From the NCBI GenBank assembly GCA_900542625.1, contig UQOH01000004.1:1-54071 (forward strand): 54,071 nucleotides of DNA. The letters are read 5' to 3'. The translations under genes and the position numbers were made by a program. Below are positions 8,532 to 17,454 of the stretch, piece by piece. The notes under the pieces are model-generated. The model was not told where the DNA came from. It saw only the letters and a program-made list of their open reading frames with translations, and did not search any database. Source of the stretch: an uncultured Fusobacterium sp. (GTDB lineage Bacteria; Fusobacteriota; Fusobacteriia; Fusobacteriales; Fusobacteriaceae). Each line of letters starts with the position of its first letter. The first letter of the stretch is position 1.

Positions 8532-8690
8532 AAAAAATATCTGCGTAATTTATAAAGCAAAACAGAATACAGAAAAATTGGCTGCTCGAACCTCTTTAGC
8601 AGAGCCAACGAATTAAAAATTTTATTTATTAAATTTTTAATTCGTTCTATATTCTAAATTCTGTGCAATATAAATAGCAGATATTTTTTT
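8532..8690. repeat. Palindromic intergenic element (copy B) between convergent genes
   Basis: Outer arms AAAAAATATCTGC (8532-8544) and GCAGATATTTTTT (8677-8689) are inverted repeats, and similarity continues inward through the region of ACAGAA. Inside lies a perfect 16-bp stem (8607-8622 with 8631-8646, 8-nt loop) and a smaller hairpin at 8579-8608. The end motif is shared with copy A and partly with copy C. It could terminate transcription from both sides. Confidence 0.75.
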
Positions 8691-8728
8691 ACAAATAATT
8701 TTATAATCTCTAACAAACACTGTTTATA

Positions 8729-9475
8729 TTAATTTTTTACAACATCATATGCAATTTTAACTGTTTCTCCCTCAAGAGAAACACCTTTTGATACAGTAAT
8801 CGGCAGTTTCTGTTCTGCTGAAAATCCTATAGTTTCTCCATCTTTCAATTCAATATTATTGCTGATTACATAATGAGCTATATCGTAAATAAAATTATAC
8901 AAATCAAACGGGTCAAGGCTTGTATTTAAAACCTCTATTTCTTTTTTATCGAAGAAATCCAATCCCATTGTATAACCACAGACACCATTTTCAGAATTGT
9001 ACAATCCTATATATATCATGTCTGCCAAAGGAAGTTCATTTTCCTTCATATATTCTGCTACCTCTATATATTCATCTGAAGGTATAACAGTAGGATATTT
9101 ATAAATTCCAATAGTATTATCAAGTTTTAATGCACTGGCAGCTGCTTTTATAAATAAGCTGCTCACTTCAAGAGAATCTCGTCCAAACACAGCTAAAATT
9201 ATCTGTGCCTGATGTTTTGCTGTTTCTTCAACTCCATTACTCCATAAATAATTATGTGAAGCATTTTCTTCTGCCTCGCCGTTTGGGATAGGAACAGGAA
9301 CAAATGAAAAAGCTATCATTGTTTCATCAAGATAAAAAATAAGACTGTTTTCTTCAACTTTATTTGTTGCCTCTATTTTCCAATCTTTTTTCAAATTTTC
9401 GATAATTTTGCTGAAACAGCAGTTCTTATCTCTTAAAAGAATAAATCCATTTAACACTTTTCTTTGCTTTTCCAT
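8729..9475 (-). CDS. DUF4261 domain protein
   Basis: 248 residues. The C-terminal two thirds match the DUF4261 pattern: the YTMGLDFFDKKEIEVLN stretch (about 166-183), then DLYNFIYDIAHYVI, ending with a small β domain. An upstream AKHQAQIIL segment also fits. No signal peptide or membrane segment, so cytoplasmic. It follows the TPR gene by 32 nt and is probably cotranscribed with it. The biochemical function of the family is not established; proteins of this type occur near secretion and polymorphic toxin loci, but none is visible here. Confidence 0.75.
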   Translation of the reverse strand: MEKQRKVLNGFILLRDKNCCFSKIIENLKKDWKIEATNKVEENSLIFYLDETMIAFSFVPVPIPNGEAEENASHNYLWSNGVEETAKHQAQIILAVFGRDSLEVSSLFIKAAASALKLDNTIGIYKYPTVIPSDEYIEVAEYMKENELPLADMIYIGLYNSENGVCGYTMGLDFFDKKEIEVLNTSLDPFDLYNFIYDIAHYVISNNIELKDGETIGFSAEQKLPITVSKGVSLEGETVKIAYDVVKN

Positions 9476-9507
9476 AATTCAGCCCTCCATTTTCTGTGAT
9501 AAAAATT

Positions 9508-10890
9508 TTAAGATAAAATTGTCTGAACAGAGTATATTTTATTTTCAACTTCCGAATATTTTTTATTTACATCTTCATCTTCCATATTTAAATATACTTT
9601 TACATCTTTAAGATATTCCAGAGCCTTATCTCTTTCACCAATTTCAGCATAAATATCTGCAAGTTCCAAATGAACCCAGCCTCTGTATGCTCCCATTTCC
9701 AACACCTTATTTTGGCACTCAAGTGCCTCTGAATATTTTCCAAGTTTTCTATAAGATATTCCAAGATTATATTCAAGCCATTCATCAGTTCCAGTTGAAA
9801 GTTCTTTTCCTTTAAGATAATAATCAACTGCCTCTTCATCTTGGTTCATTCTGCTTAAACACCATGCTATTTGAAGATTAATCCATGAATCATCTCTTCC
9901 CATCTCAACAGCTTTCTCAAAATATTCCATTGCTTCTTCATATTTTCCCATTCCTCCAAAATCCCAGCCGATTTCAGAGTAAATCCAAATATCATTTCTG
10001 CCAAGTTTTTCTGCTCTTTCAAGATATCCTGCAGCCTCTTCACATCTTTCAAGCTGCCCAAGAACATAACCGATTTCTGAAAGAAGAGAGATATTATTCT
10101 GTCCTCCCTGATTTTCAGATTTATATAAATAGTTCAATCCCTCTCCTGTATTTCCTAAACGAACAAGATTATATCCTATCTGGAAATTAAGCCATGTATC
10201 ATCCCTTCCAAGTTCTTCTGCTCGTTTTACATATTCAAGAGAGATTTCATATTCTCCCATAAGTCTGTAATTCCATCCCAATTCAGAATATAAAGAAATC
10301 AAATTAGTTTCAGGTGTGCTCATCTCCTCTGCTTTCGTTAAATACTCAACAGCTCTTTCAAATTCACCTGTTCTTCCCAGATTCCAGCCTATTTCATAAT
10401 ACAGCCATTCGTCATTTCTGCCAAGTTCTTCTGCTTTCAGCATATAATCTGCTGCTTCTTTATTTTGTCCAAGTTCTCCGTAAGACCACCCTATTTCACA
10501 TAAAAACCAGGCATCATTTCTGCCAAGTTCTTCTGCTTTTTTCAAATATTCTAAAGCCTCTTCACATCTTCCCATTTTATTGAGATTCCATCCAATCTGA
10601 CTTAAAAGCCATGGATTGTCTTTTTCCTCTTTTTCAGCTTTCTTCAGATACTCAAGAGCCTTTTCATAATCTCCCATACTTCCAAGTAGCCAGCCTATCT
10701 GCCCTAAAACCCAGATACTTTCCTCATACTTTCCTGCATCTTCAAGATTCTTTGCAAGTTCATCAAGAATATTTATATCATCAGCCTCAAGCTCCTGTTT
10801 TTCATCTAATTCGAGAACTTTATTTATAATTTTTTCATACTCGCCGTTTTCACGCCACTCATTTATCTGTTTTCTTAATTCTTCTTTCAT
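9508..10890 (-). CDS. Tetratricopeptide repeat protein
   Basis: 460 residues made almost wholly of about twelve 34-36-residue TPR units. Consensus elements repeat through the chain: EEAxEYLKKAEELG, GRNDxW and EIGWNxGxxG. No signal peptide, membrane segment or catalytic domain is visible, so it should be a cytoplasmic protein-binding scaffold. Neighbouring repeats are close to one another in sequence, which suggests recent internal duplication. The downstream DUF4261 gene is 32 nt away. The partner protein is unknown. Confidence 0.9.
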   Translation of the reverse strand: MKEELRKQINEWRENGEYEKIINKVLELDEKQELEADDINILDELAKNLEDAGKYEESIWVLGQIGWLLGSMGDYEKALEYLKKAEKEEKDNPWLLSQIGWNLNKMGRCEEALEYLKKAEELGRNDAWFLCEIGWSYGELGQNKEAADYMLKAEELGRNDEWLYYEIGWNLGRTGEFERAVEYLTKAEEMSTPETNLISLYSELGWNYRLMGEYEISLEYVKRAEELGRDDTWLNFQIGYNLVRLGNTGEGLNYLYKSENQGGQNNISLLSEIGYVLGQLERCEEAAGYLERAEKLGRNDIWIYSEIGWDFGGMGKYEEAMEYFEKAVEMGRDDSWINLQIAWCLSRMNQDEEAVDYYLKGKELSTGTDEWLEYNLGISYRKLGKYSEALECQNKVLEMGAYRGWVHLELADIYAEIGERDKALEYLKDVKVYLNMEDEDVNKKYSEVENKIYSVQTILS

Positions 10891-10988
10891 AAAGTTTCTC
10901 CCGTCAGTATTTTAACTTTTTTAAATTTAACTATTATGATTTATATACTTCAACTTTCCCTGTTTTCCTTTATTTTTTATCTAAAATA

Positions 10989-11021
10989 TAAAAAAAGCCA
11001 TGCATTTTTTTCAGCACAGCT
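10989..11021 (-). terminator. Terminator after era
   Basis: On the minus strand AGCTGTGC pairs with GCATGGCT (8 bp with two G-T wobbles), followed by seven or more T. It closes the ftsX-to-era gene block and separates it from the TPR gene. Confidence 0.75.
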
Positions 11022-11040
11022 TTGTATAAGCATATAATTT

Positions 11041-11934
11041 TTAGTCTTCCGCAAAATATCCAAGTTCTTTCAGGAATGGCTTTTTCTTTCTCCAATCTTC
11101 TTTAACTTTGACCCAAAGATTAAGATAAATCTCTTTTCCTAAAAGAATTTCTATTTCACGTCTTGCTTCAGTTCCAATATCCTTAAGCATTTTTCCGTTT
11201 TTACCTATTATAATTCCCTTTTGAGAATCTCTTTCAACATAAATATTTATATCAAATTTATCTTTTCCGTTCTCTCTTCTTTCAACATTGATTATTTCAA
11301 TTGCAATAGAATGAGGCACTTCATCTCTTGTTTTTAAAAGGATTTTTTCTCTTACAATTTCTGTCATTATTCTGTAAACAGGCATATCTGTATACATATC
11401 TTCAGGATAGTATTGTATTCCCTCTTCTAAAAACGGATCTATTGCATTTAAAAGTTTTGCAAGCCCTATTCCATATTCTCCTGCAATCTCAACAATCCCG
11501 TCAAATTTTCCAAGTTTTTCTTCTATTTCAGCTTTCTTAGCCTCAATCTGCTCATTTGTAAGTTTATCTATTTTATTAATTACTAAAATTCTTGGTGTTC
11601 TTCTTGCTTCAAGAACTCTCTCCATCACAAATTCATCACCTGTGCTTATCTCTTGTGAACCGTCAAGAATCATCAGTATTAAATCAACATCTTTAAGGAT
11701 TTTTATTGCACTGTTTGTCATATATTCCCCTAAAAGATGTTTTGGTTTGTGTATTCCCGGTGTATCAATAAATACATATTGATTTCCGTTTACATTTAAA
11801 ATTCCTTTTATTGTATCTCTTGTTGTTCCTGCTTTATCTGAAACTATTGCTACTTTTTCACTGACCAGTTTATTTATCAGGGTCGATTTCCCTACGTTTG
11901 GTCTTCCCACCACAGCTATAAATCCAGCTTTCAT
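11041..11934 (-). CDS. era: GTPase Era
   Basis: 297 residues. G1 GRPNVGKS at 10-17, G3 DTPG, G4 NKID, then a C-terminal KH domain with the IIGKNGKML motif that binds the 3' end of 16S rRNA. Era couples 30S assembly to the cell cycle and is usually essential. Its start codon directly abuts the stop of the upstream integrase-fold gene, so the two are translationally coupled. Length is normal. YbeY, another 16S 3'-end factor, is in the same window but in a different transcript. Confidence 0.97.
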   Translation of the reverse strand: MKAGFIAVVGRPNVGKSTLINKLVSEKVAIVSDKAGTTRDTIKGILNVNGNQYVFIDTPGIHKPKHLLGEYMTNSAIKILKDVDLILMILDGSQEISTGDEFVMERVLEARRTPRILVINKIDKLTNEQIEAKKAEIEEKLGKFDGIVEIAGEYGIGLAKLLNAIDPFLEEGIQYYPEDMYTDMPVYRIMTEIVREKILLKTRDEVPHSIAIEIINVERRENGKDKFDINIYVERDSQKGIIIGKNGKMLKDIGTEARREIEILLGKEIYLNLWVKVKEDWRKKKPFLKELGYFAED

Positions 11935-12738
11935 CTAATCATCTCCTATTCCTATTCTAAAATATTCATCCCTTATTTTCTCTGTAAAGTCTTCTTTTTT
12001 CTCTTGGTAAATCTCTCTTCTTTCATGCTGACACTTATTTTTTATCATACTTGGAAGAACTTCTCTTTCAATTCCTGCCTTTACTCCGTATTTCATAAAT
12101 CTTGCACGAAAATTCTGTATACTTAAATCACAGAAAATTTTATCATCATAACTGTCTTTAACTAAGTTGTTTCTGTATTTTGTCACATACTCTTTCAGCT
12201 CTTCTCTATTTTCTTCTGAGAGCTCCACAATTATATACTCTGTACTTGTTTTTACAATAAAAGATTTATAATCACTGTTTTCCATTTCAGAAATTTTTAA
12301 ATTTAATATATCTGTTATCTGCATTCCTGTTTCAGCAAGAAGTTTTATTATTATTTTATCTCTTTTTCCTTTTTCATTGTTCTCGCAGCTGTTAAGAATA
12401 TCCCTAAGTTCATTCAGTTCTATTTTGTCTGTATTTTTTACAAATTTTCTGGACATTACAATCTCTTCTGTGGGAGATTCTTCAATTATCTCTGCTTTCA
12501 GAAGATATTTGTAAAAACTTTTTATTGAACTTACCTTACGGATTATAGAATTTTCAAGATATTTTGTTTCCATAAATTTTATATAATCAGCAATATCTGT
12601 TTTCTCTGCCTCTTGAAAAGTTTTCTCTCCAAGAAAATCTTTAAAATCCAAAATATCTTTTTTATACATGTTCAGACTTATTTCTGATACAGTTTCTTTT
12701 TTCTGTGCTGCCTCAAGAAATTTTTCCAGTAAATCCAT
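11935..12738 (-). CDS. Tyrosine-recombinase-fold protein lacking catalytic residues
   Basis: 267 residues with the XerC/XerD layout: an N-terminal SAM-like core-binding domain (about 1-90) and a catalytic-fold domain (about 100-267). The first catalytic Arg (GLR in XerD) is Q140 (ETGMQITDIL). A β-hairpin Lys may remain at K163. The HxLRH box is replaced by LPSMIKNK (228-235: Ser, Lys and Asn in place of His, Arg and His). No LGH box or clear nucleophilic Tyr can be aligned, and the C-terminus is short. It should therefore bind DNA or protein but not recombine. It lies between recN and era, 5 nt after recN, in a housekeeping operon, not in a mobile element. The reading frame is intact, so it is not an obvious pseudogene. 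Confidence 0.8.
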   Translation of the reverse strand: MDLLEKFLEAAQKKETVSEISLNMYKKDILDFKDFLGEKTFQEAEKTDIADYIKFMETKYLENSIIRKVSSIKSFYKYLLKAEIIEESPTEEIVMSRKFVKNTDKIELNELRDILNSCENNEKGKRDKIIIKLLAETGMQITDILNLKISEMENSDYKSFIVKTSTEYIIVELSEENREELKEYVTKYRNNLVKDSYDDKIFCDLSIQNFRARFMKYGVKAGIEREVLPSMIKNKCQHERREIYQEKKEDFTEKIRDEYFRIGIGDD

Positions 12739-12743
12739 ATTTT

Positions 12744-14405
12744 TTACTCCTCAGACAACAGCTCTTTTGCGTGACTTATAACAGCATCTGAAATATTCTC
12801 TCCTGCAAGCATTCTTGCAATCTCATTTATTCTGTCTTTATCATCAAGCTTTCTTACTGTTGTAATTGTTTTTTCATGCTCTGTTCTTTTTTCAATATAA
12901 AACTGCTCCCTTGCTTTAGATGCAATAGCTGGAGAATGGGTAATACATATTACCTGTGCATTCTGCCCTATCTCTTTCAGCTTTCCTGCTATCTTTCTTA
13001 CAGTTTCTCCTCCTACACCTGTATCAATCTCATCAAAAATAAGAATAGGTATGTTGTCAACATGTGAGAAAATAACTTTAAGAGCAAGCATAATTCTGCT
13101 TACCTCTCCTCCGGATGCAATTTTCTGCAATGGTTTTGGTTTCTGTCCTGCATTTGTAGAGATAAAAAACTCTATGTTGTCAGAACCGTTTTTCCCCATT
13201 GTTTCTTTTTCTTCCAGCATAATTTCAAATTTTGCATCTTTCATATTAAGATATGTCAGTTCGTTTCCAAGTTTTTCCTCAATTTTTTGAATACATTCTT
13301 TTCTTATATTTCTAAGTTCCAAAGCATATTTCCAATAATTTTCTCTGGCTGTTTCTCTCTCTTTTATAAGTTTTTTAACTTGAAAATTACTTTCATCAAG
13401 ATTTCTTAATTTTTTCTCAATATCGTTTCTGTATTCTAAAATTTCATCAATAGTTGAACCATATTTATTTTTAAGCTTTCCTATTGCATCAAGTCTTGAA
13501 ATAACCTCTTCCAGTCTGCTTTCATCAACTTCAATATCCTCATTCAGACTTTCCATTGAACTTACACAGTCTTCCAAATCATAATAAACTCTTTCAAGTC
13601 TTTCAAGATTTTCCTGAAATTCCTCTCCATAGTCTGCTATCATCTCAATATTTTTCTTGCTTGCATAAATAATGCTCAAAGCATTAACCTCGCCGTTTTT
13701 AAGACAAGCCTCTGCCATAGAAAGTTTTTCTTTTATCTTTCCTGCATTGAAAAGTTTCTTATATTCATTTTCCAAAGTTTCATCTTCATTTTTTACAAGT
13801 TTTACTTTATCTATCTCATCAAGCTGAAATTCATAAAACTCTTTCTTTTCTCTCAGCTCTTTTTTCTCTTCATCTATTCTTTCAATTTTTCTGTCAAGTC
13901 TTGTGAAATCATCAAGAGCTCCCTCAAGATTTTTTCTTATCTCTTTTGTTGAATCTTCTGTAAATTTATCCAAAAGTTTTATATGGTTTTCTTTATTTAA
14001 AAGCATCTGGTGTGAGTGCTGTCCCACTATGTCAACAAGTGTTCCCATTATCTCTTTCAATCCTGAAACAGGGACTCTCATGTTGTTTACAAAGGCTTTT
14101 CCTTTACCTTTGCTGTCCATAGTTCTTCTTACAATTACTTCTCCGTCCTCTGTTTCTATTCCAAGCTCTTCCAGCTCTTTTTCCTGCTCTTTGTTTACAC
14201 TGAAAACCCCTTGGGCAACAAGAAGTTTTTCTCCGTCACGAAGCATCTCTATATTTGTTTTTTCTCCAATAAGGAGATTTATCCCGCTTAAAATAATAGA
14301 TTTTCCTGCTCCTGTTTCCCCTGTAAGAGTAATAAGCCCGTTGCCGAATTCCAAATCAAGCTTTTCTATTATGGCTAAATTTTCTATCTGAAGTTCTTTT
14401 AACAT
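12744..14405 (-). CDS. recN: DNA repair protein RecN
   Basis: 553 residues, an SMC-like ATPase. The N-terminal Walker A is GETGAGKS (about 30-37), a long coiled coil fills the middle, and the C-terminal half carries the ABC signature (ASGGEVSRIMLALK) and Walker B (LIFDEIDTGVGG). RecN holds DNA ends together in double-strand-break repair. Its ATG overlaps the last 7 nt of nadK, as is common for this nadK-recN order in Firmicutes and Fusobacteria. No LexA-type box is evident. Confidence 0.96.
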   Translation of the reverse strand: MLKELQIENLAIIEKLDLEFGNGLITLTGETGAGKSIILSGINLLIGEKTNIEMLRDGEKLLVAQGVFSVNKEQEKELEELGIETEDGEVIVRRTMDSKGKGKAFVNNMRVPVSGLKEIMGTLVDIVGQHSHQMLLNKENHIKLLDKFTEDSTKEIRKNLEGALDDFTRLDRKIERIDEEKKELREKKEFYEFQLDEIDKVKLVKNEDETLENEYKKLFNAGKIKEKLSMAEACLKNGEVNALSIIYASKKNIEMIADYGEEFQENLERLERVYYDLEDCVSSMESLNEDIEVDESRLEEVISRLDAIGKLKNKYGSTIDEILEYRNDIEKKLRNLDESNFQVKKLIKERETARENYWKYALELRNIRKECIQKIEEKLGNELTYLNMKDAKFEIMLEEKETMGKNGSDNIEFFISTNAGQKPKPLQKIASGGEVSRIMLALKVIFSHVDNIPILIFDEIDTGVGGETVRKIAGKLKEIGQNAQVICITHSPAIASKAREQFYIEKRTEHEKTITTVRKLDDKDRINEIARMLAGENISDAVISHAKELLSEE

Positions 14406-15223
14406 AGATTATCTCCCCACTTTAGTTTTTCTTTAAGCACTGAATAATAATTTCTGTTTTTCGGCAGAAGAAGTTTTAATTTCTTATGAGAATATTTTAC
14501 TTTTATTTTATCTGTTCTGCTTATTTTCTGCCATGATTCTCCGTCTGCAATTACAAAACTTTCTCTGTCGCTTTCAGGTTCTTCTTCAACTTTCACACAG
14601 ATTTCTCTTTTTATATCTATAACAATAGGACGTGTTGTAAGATTGTGAGGTGCAATAGGAGTTATAAGCACAGCATCAAGATAATGAGAGATTATCGGTC
14701 CTCCTGCTGATAAAGAATATGCAGTAGAACCTGTTGGAGTAGAAATAATCACTCCGTCTCCTCTGTAACAGTTTATTTTTCCCTTGTCAGAATAAAGACC
14801 TATTTTCACAGGCTTTCTTGCCATTCCTCCGTTTGAAAAAACAACTTCATTAAGAACGCTTTTTTTCTCATTATTTATCCATACATCTAAAAGTCCTCTG
14901 TAATCTATCTCATAATCTCCTGAAAGATATGATTTGCAAGCTTCTATTCCCTCTTCTGCTTTTATCTCTGTAAGAAAACCAAGACTTCCTGCATTTACAG
15001 CAATAACAACAATATCTTCATTTTTTATTAATTTCTGAGTTGCACGAAGAAGAGTTCCGTCTCCTCCTATAACAACTGCAAAATCAGCATCTTTTATATA
15101 AGCTGCAGAGAGAATTTCAATTTTTTCATTTTCCAGAAACTCTTTGATTTTTTTATAGTTCACTGCTGCTGTCTGTTTATCTTCGTTATAAAAAATCACA
15201 CACTTTTTCACAAATTCCTCCAT
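14399..15223 (-). CDS. nadK: NAD kinase
   Basis: 274 residues. The GGDGTLLRA motif begins at 53, NAGSLGFLTE and the STPTGSTAYSLSAGGP nucleotide-binding motif follow. It makes NADP from NAD. Length is normal. The 3' end overlaps recN by 7 nt and the 5' end is 2 nt from the envC-like gene, so it is inside a tightly packed operon. Confidence 0.96.
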   Translation of the reverse strand: MEEFVKKCVIFYNEDKQTAAVNYKKIKEFLENEKIEILSAAYIKDADFAVVIGGDGTLLRATQKLIKNEDIVVIAVNAGSLGFLTEIKAEEGIEACKSYLSGDYEIDYRGLLDVWINNEKKSVLNEVVFSNGGMARKPVKIGLYSDKGKINCYRGDGVIISTPTGSTAYSLSAGGPIISHYLDAVLITPIAPHNLTTRPIVIDIKREICVKVEEEPESDRESFVIADGESWQKISRTDKIKVKYSHKKLKLLLPKNRNYYSVLKEKLKWGDNLC

Positions 15224-15225
15224 AC

Positions 15226-16326
15226 TTAAAACAGTAATTCAGGATTAATAGGTTTTAAATTAAATCTCACTTCATAATACAGATTAGGTTTTTCTTCTGT
15301 TGAAAGTCCAAGTATTCCCACAACCTGTCCTGCATTTACTCTCTGATTTACTTTTACCTTTGAGGAAATAATATTTCCATATACACCTATTGTGTTATAA
15401 CCATAATCTATCATAACAACTTTTCCAAGTCCTTGAAGTTTATCCACATAAATTACTTTACCGCTCAAAGATGCTTTTACCTGTGCTCCAAGTTTTGAAT
15501 TAATTTCTATTCCATTGCTTGTTACAGATTTTGCCTTTACCTGCTTAAATCCCACAATAATATTTCCGCTTACAGGTTTTATTGCCTTTCCAAGATTTTG
15601 CTGTGCTTTTGTAAAGTTCACATCTTTTGATACAGTTGTTCTTTTCTTGATGATATCCTCTATCTCTTTTTCTATTCTCTGTTTTTCTTTTTCCAGACTG
15701 CTTATTGTTTTTATATGAGTCTTTTTCTCTGAATTAAGCTTTTGTATCAAAGCATTTTTCTGTTTCTGCTTTTTGTCTATCTGTATTTTTTTACTGTTCA
15801 GCTGAGATTTTAATGAACTTAATTTTCTTTTTTCCTGCTCTATATCAGCTTTTACAGTGGCAATACTTGACTGTACATCTTTTATTTTTGTCATTCTGTT
15901 TAAATCTTCATACAAAACTCTTGCAAACTGTCTTTTCAAAATACTTTCATCTTCAAAACTCTGATATCCCTGGCTTCTTCTTGACCATGCAATAATTTTT
16001 GCATCAAATTCAGCCTTTTTTCTTTGTAGTTCTTTAGAGTTGAAAGTCATATTTCTTTCTCCGTAGTCTATGTTTTTAGATACTACTGTTATCTCTTCTT
16101 CTATTTTATCTCTATCTCTTTCAATAGCTTCGATATCTTTTTTTATCTCCTCTATCTGCTGAGCAATTGTTTTCTTCTCAATATCTATATTTTCAATTCT
16201 TTCATTTTTAGCCTTTATTTCATTATCCAGTTTCTTTAGTTTTTCTTTCATGTCATCAACACTGCTTGAAAAAGCTGTTATAGTCAGACATATAAAAAAA
16301 ACTAATATTTTTTTTATGCCTCTCAT
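15226..16326 (-). CDS. EnvC-like coiled-coil protein with a degenerate LytM (M23) domain
   Basis: 366 residues: an N-terminal signal peptide or anchor (about 1-20), a long coiled coil (about 22-245) and a LytM domain (about 255-366). The M23 zinc ligands appear lost: SNGIE replaces the HxGxD motif, IDYG replaces the usual xHG, and YGNI replaces YxH. This is the EnvC/NlpD state, in which the domain activates amidases instead of cutting peptidoglycan. Its stop/start overlaps ftsX by 4 nt, and the FtsEX-EnvC pairing is the known way such activators are controlled at the septum. A cell-separation role is inferred from this context. Confidence 0.87.
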   Translation of the reverse strand: MRGIKKILVFFICLTITAFSSSVDDMKEKLKKLDNEIKAKNERIENIDIEKKTIAQQIEEIKKDIEAIERDRDKIEEEITVVSKNIDYGERNMTFNSKELQRKKAEFDAKIIAWSRRSQGYQSFEDESILKRQFARVLYEDLNRMTKIKDVQSSIATVKADIEQEKRKLSSLKSQLNSKKIQIDKKQKQKNALIQKLNSEKKTHIKTISSLEKEKQRIEKEIEDIIKKRTTVSKDVNFTKAQQNLGKAIKPVSGNIIVGFKQVKAKSVTSNGIEINSKLGAQVKASLSGKVIYVDKLQGLGKVVMIDYGYNTIGVYGNIISSKVKVNQRVNAGQVVGILGLSTEEKPNLYYEVRFNLKPINPELLF

Positions 16327-17153
16327 TTTTTTGCTCCTGTCTTTTTATCAACAGGCATAAACCATGCACATAAAATTATAAGCACAGCTGCTATACCCAG
16401 AAAATGTATCACTTGGAAAAGGCTTAATATCTCTGCAAAAATTCCCTCTTGAATAAGTGTTCTTCTCATTATTACATAAAAATTGAAAAACAGTACAAGG
16501 CTTAAAAGCACAGCTGTTGTAAAAGGCAGCAGATTTATATTTTTAGCTCTTATACGGTTTCTTTGGTTTGTTTCATCTGTCATCACATTTATTATGTAAT
16601 CATTTTCCACTTGGAATAAGAACAGGGAATTTATTAAAAACAGAGAACATACAGCACCTATTGCTGTTATCACTCCAAAAAGATTAAGCACTCTCACTCT
16701 GCCGTTTATTTCAGAGATATATGTGCCATCAACAAAAAATTCTTTTATTTCCTGAGTTTCCTCAAGAACATTCTGCAGTTTTTCTACATCACCTGCATTT
16801 TTAAAATATATTCTAAGGCTGTCTGGAAGAGGATTTTCCCCTCTTGGTATAACAATTCCAAGATTTTTCTGCAGATCTTTAAATGCCTCATAGCTGTCTA
16901 CATAAATTACTTTTTGAACTTCGTTTAAATTTAAAAACTTTTTCTCAAGTTCACCTTTTTTAGACTGAGATAAATTATTCTGAAGCTCTGCCATTATAAA
17001 ATTCTTATTTTTCAGCTGTTTTATTTCAGAAGTTATATTTAAAAACACTGCAAAAAACATATTAAAAACAAAAGCGGCAACAATTATTCCAAAGAAGCCC
17101 CTCTTTATTCCCGTAAAATTATTAATCTCTCTTCTGTCTTTTCTGTTAAACAT
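16323..17153 (-). CDS. ftsX: FtsX-like cell division permease
   Basis: 276 residues: a cytoplasmic N-terminus, first membrane helix at about 20-40, an extracytoplasmic loop of about 130 residues with the FtsX-type VQKVIYVDSYEAF stretch, then three helices in the C-terminal half. That is the FtsX four-helix topology. FtsX normally pairs with the ATPase FtsE and transmits its state to an EnvC- or PcsB-type coiled-coil protein; the next gene is exactly such a protein. No ftsE gene is adjacent or elsewhere in the window, which is unusual. Family identity is supported by topology and context more than by sequence. Confidence 0.85.
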   Translation of the reverse strand: MFNRKDRREINNFTGIKRGFFGIIVAAFVFNMFFAVFLNITSEIKQLKNKNFIMAELQNNLSQSKKGELEKKFLNLNEVQKVIYVDSYEAFKDLQKNLGIVIPRGENPLPDSLRIYFKNAGDVEKLQNVLEETQEIKEFFVDGTYISEINGRVRVLNLFGVITAIGAVCSLFLINSLFLFQVENDYIINVMTDETNQRNRIRAKNINLLPFTTAVLLSLVLFFNFYVIMRRTLIQEGIFAEILSLFQVIHFLGIAAVLIILCAWFMPVDKKTGAKK

Positions 17154-17200
17154 TATACTCTGCCTTTCTAAAAATAGGATAAACTTAAAAAGATTGACTT

Positions 17201-17229
17201 GTAATACAAAATAAGAGTTTGTTGCACAA
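17201..17229 (-). promoter_or_regulatory. Possible promoter of the ftsX-to-era operon
   Basis: TTGTGC (17224-17229) and TATTAC (17201-17206) are 17 nt apart on the minus strand, 48 nt upstream of the ftsX ATG. The -35 match is moderate and it abuts repeat copy C. Confidence 0.4.
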
Positions 17230-17230
17230 A

Positions 17231-17392
17231 GTCTAAGAACAAAATTCTTGAGATTAAAAATATTTTTGTAATTTATGCAGCGAATTCATCGTAAAAAACG
17301 ATATGTCTGAGCTGAAAGCGAGTTTATCGTTTTTAGATGAACGAGCAATATAAATAAAAAATATTTTTACGAAAAGAATTTTATTCTTAGAC
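17231..17392. repeat. Palindromic intergenic element (copy C)
   Basis: The outer arms 17231-17249 and 17374-17392 are inverted repeats matching at 18 of 19 positions. Inside, a second inverted pair runs from 17252-17280 and 17345-17370. Positions 17252-17304 match copy A at the window start at 50 of 53 positions in reverse complement. It fills most of the 301-nt gap between the transketolase stop and the ftsX promoter and probably forms a long hairpin in RNA. Confidence 0.8.
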
Positions 17393-17454
17393 TATTATTT
17401 TATAAATGCAACTTTGTCTTTATATTATTCAGTCAATCTCTATACTAAAATTAA

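Noticed and set aside
9885..10829. Plus-strand open frames opposite the TPR gene
   Set aside because: They mirror the repeat structure of the minus-strand gene, lack ribosome binding sites and have no recognisable product.
9508..10890. Regular repeats every 100-108 nt that could suggest a CRISPR array or minisatellite
   Set aside because: They are in frame and encode TPR units; there are no identical repeats with unique spacers.
11935..12738. Possible integrase of an integrative element
   Set aside because: Catalytic residues are missing, no att repeats or other mobile genes are present, and the gene is locked between recN and era.
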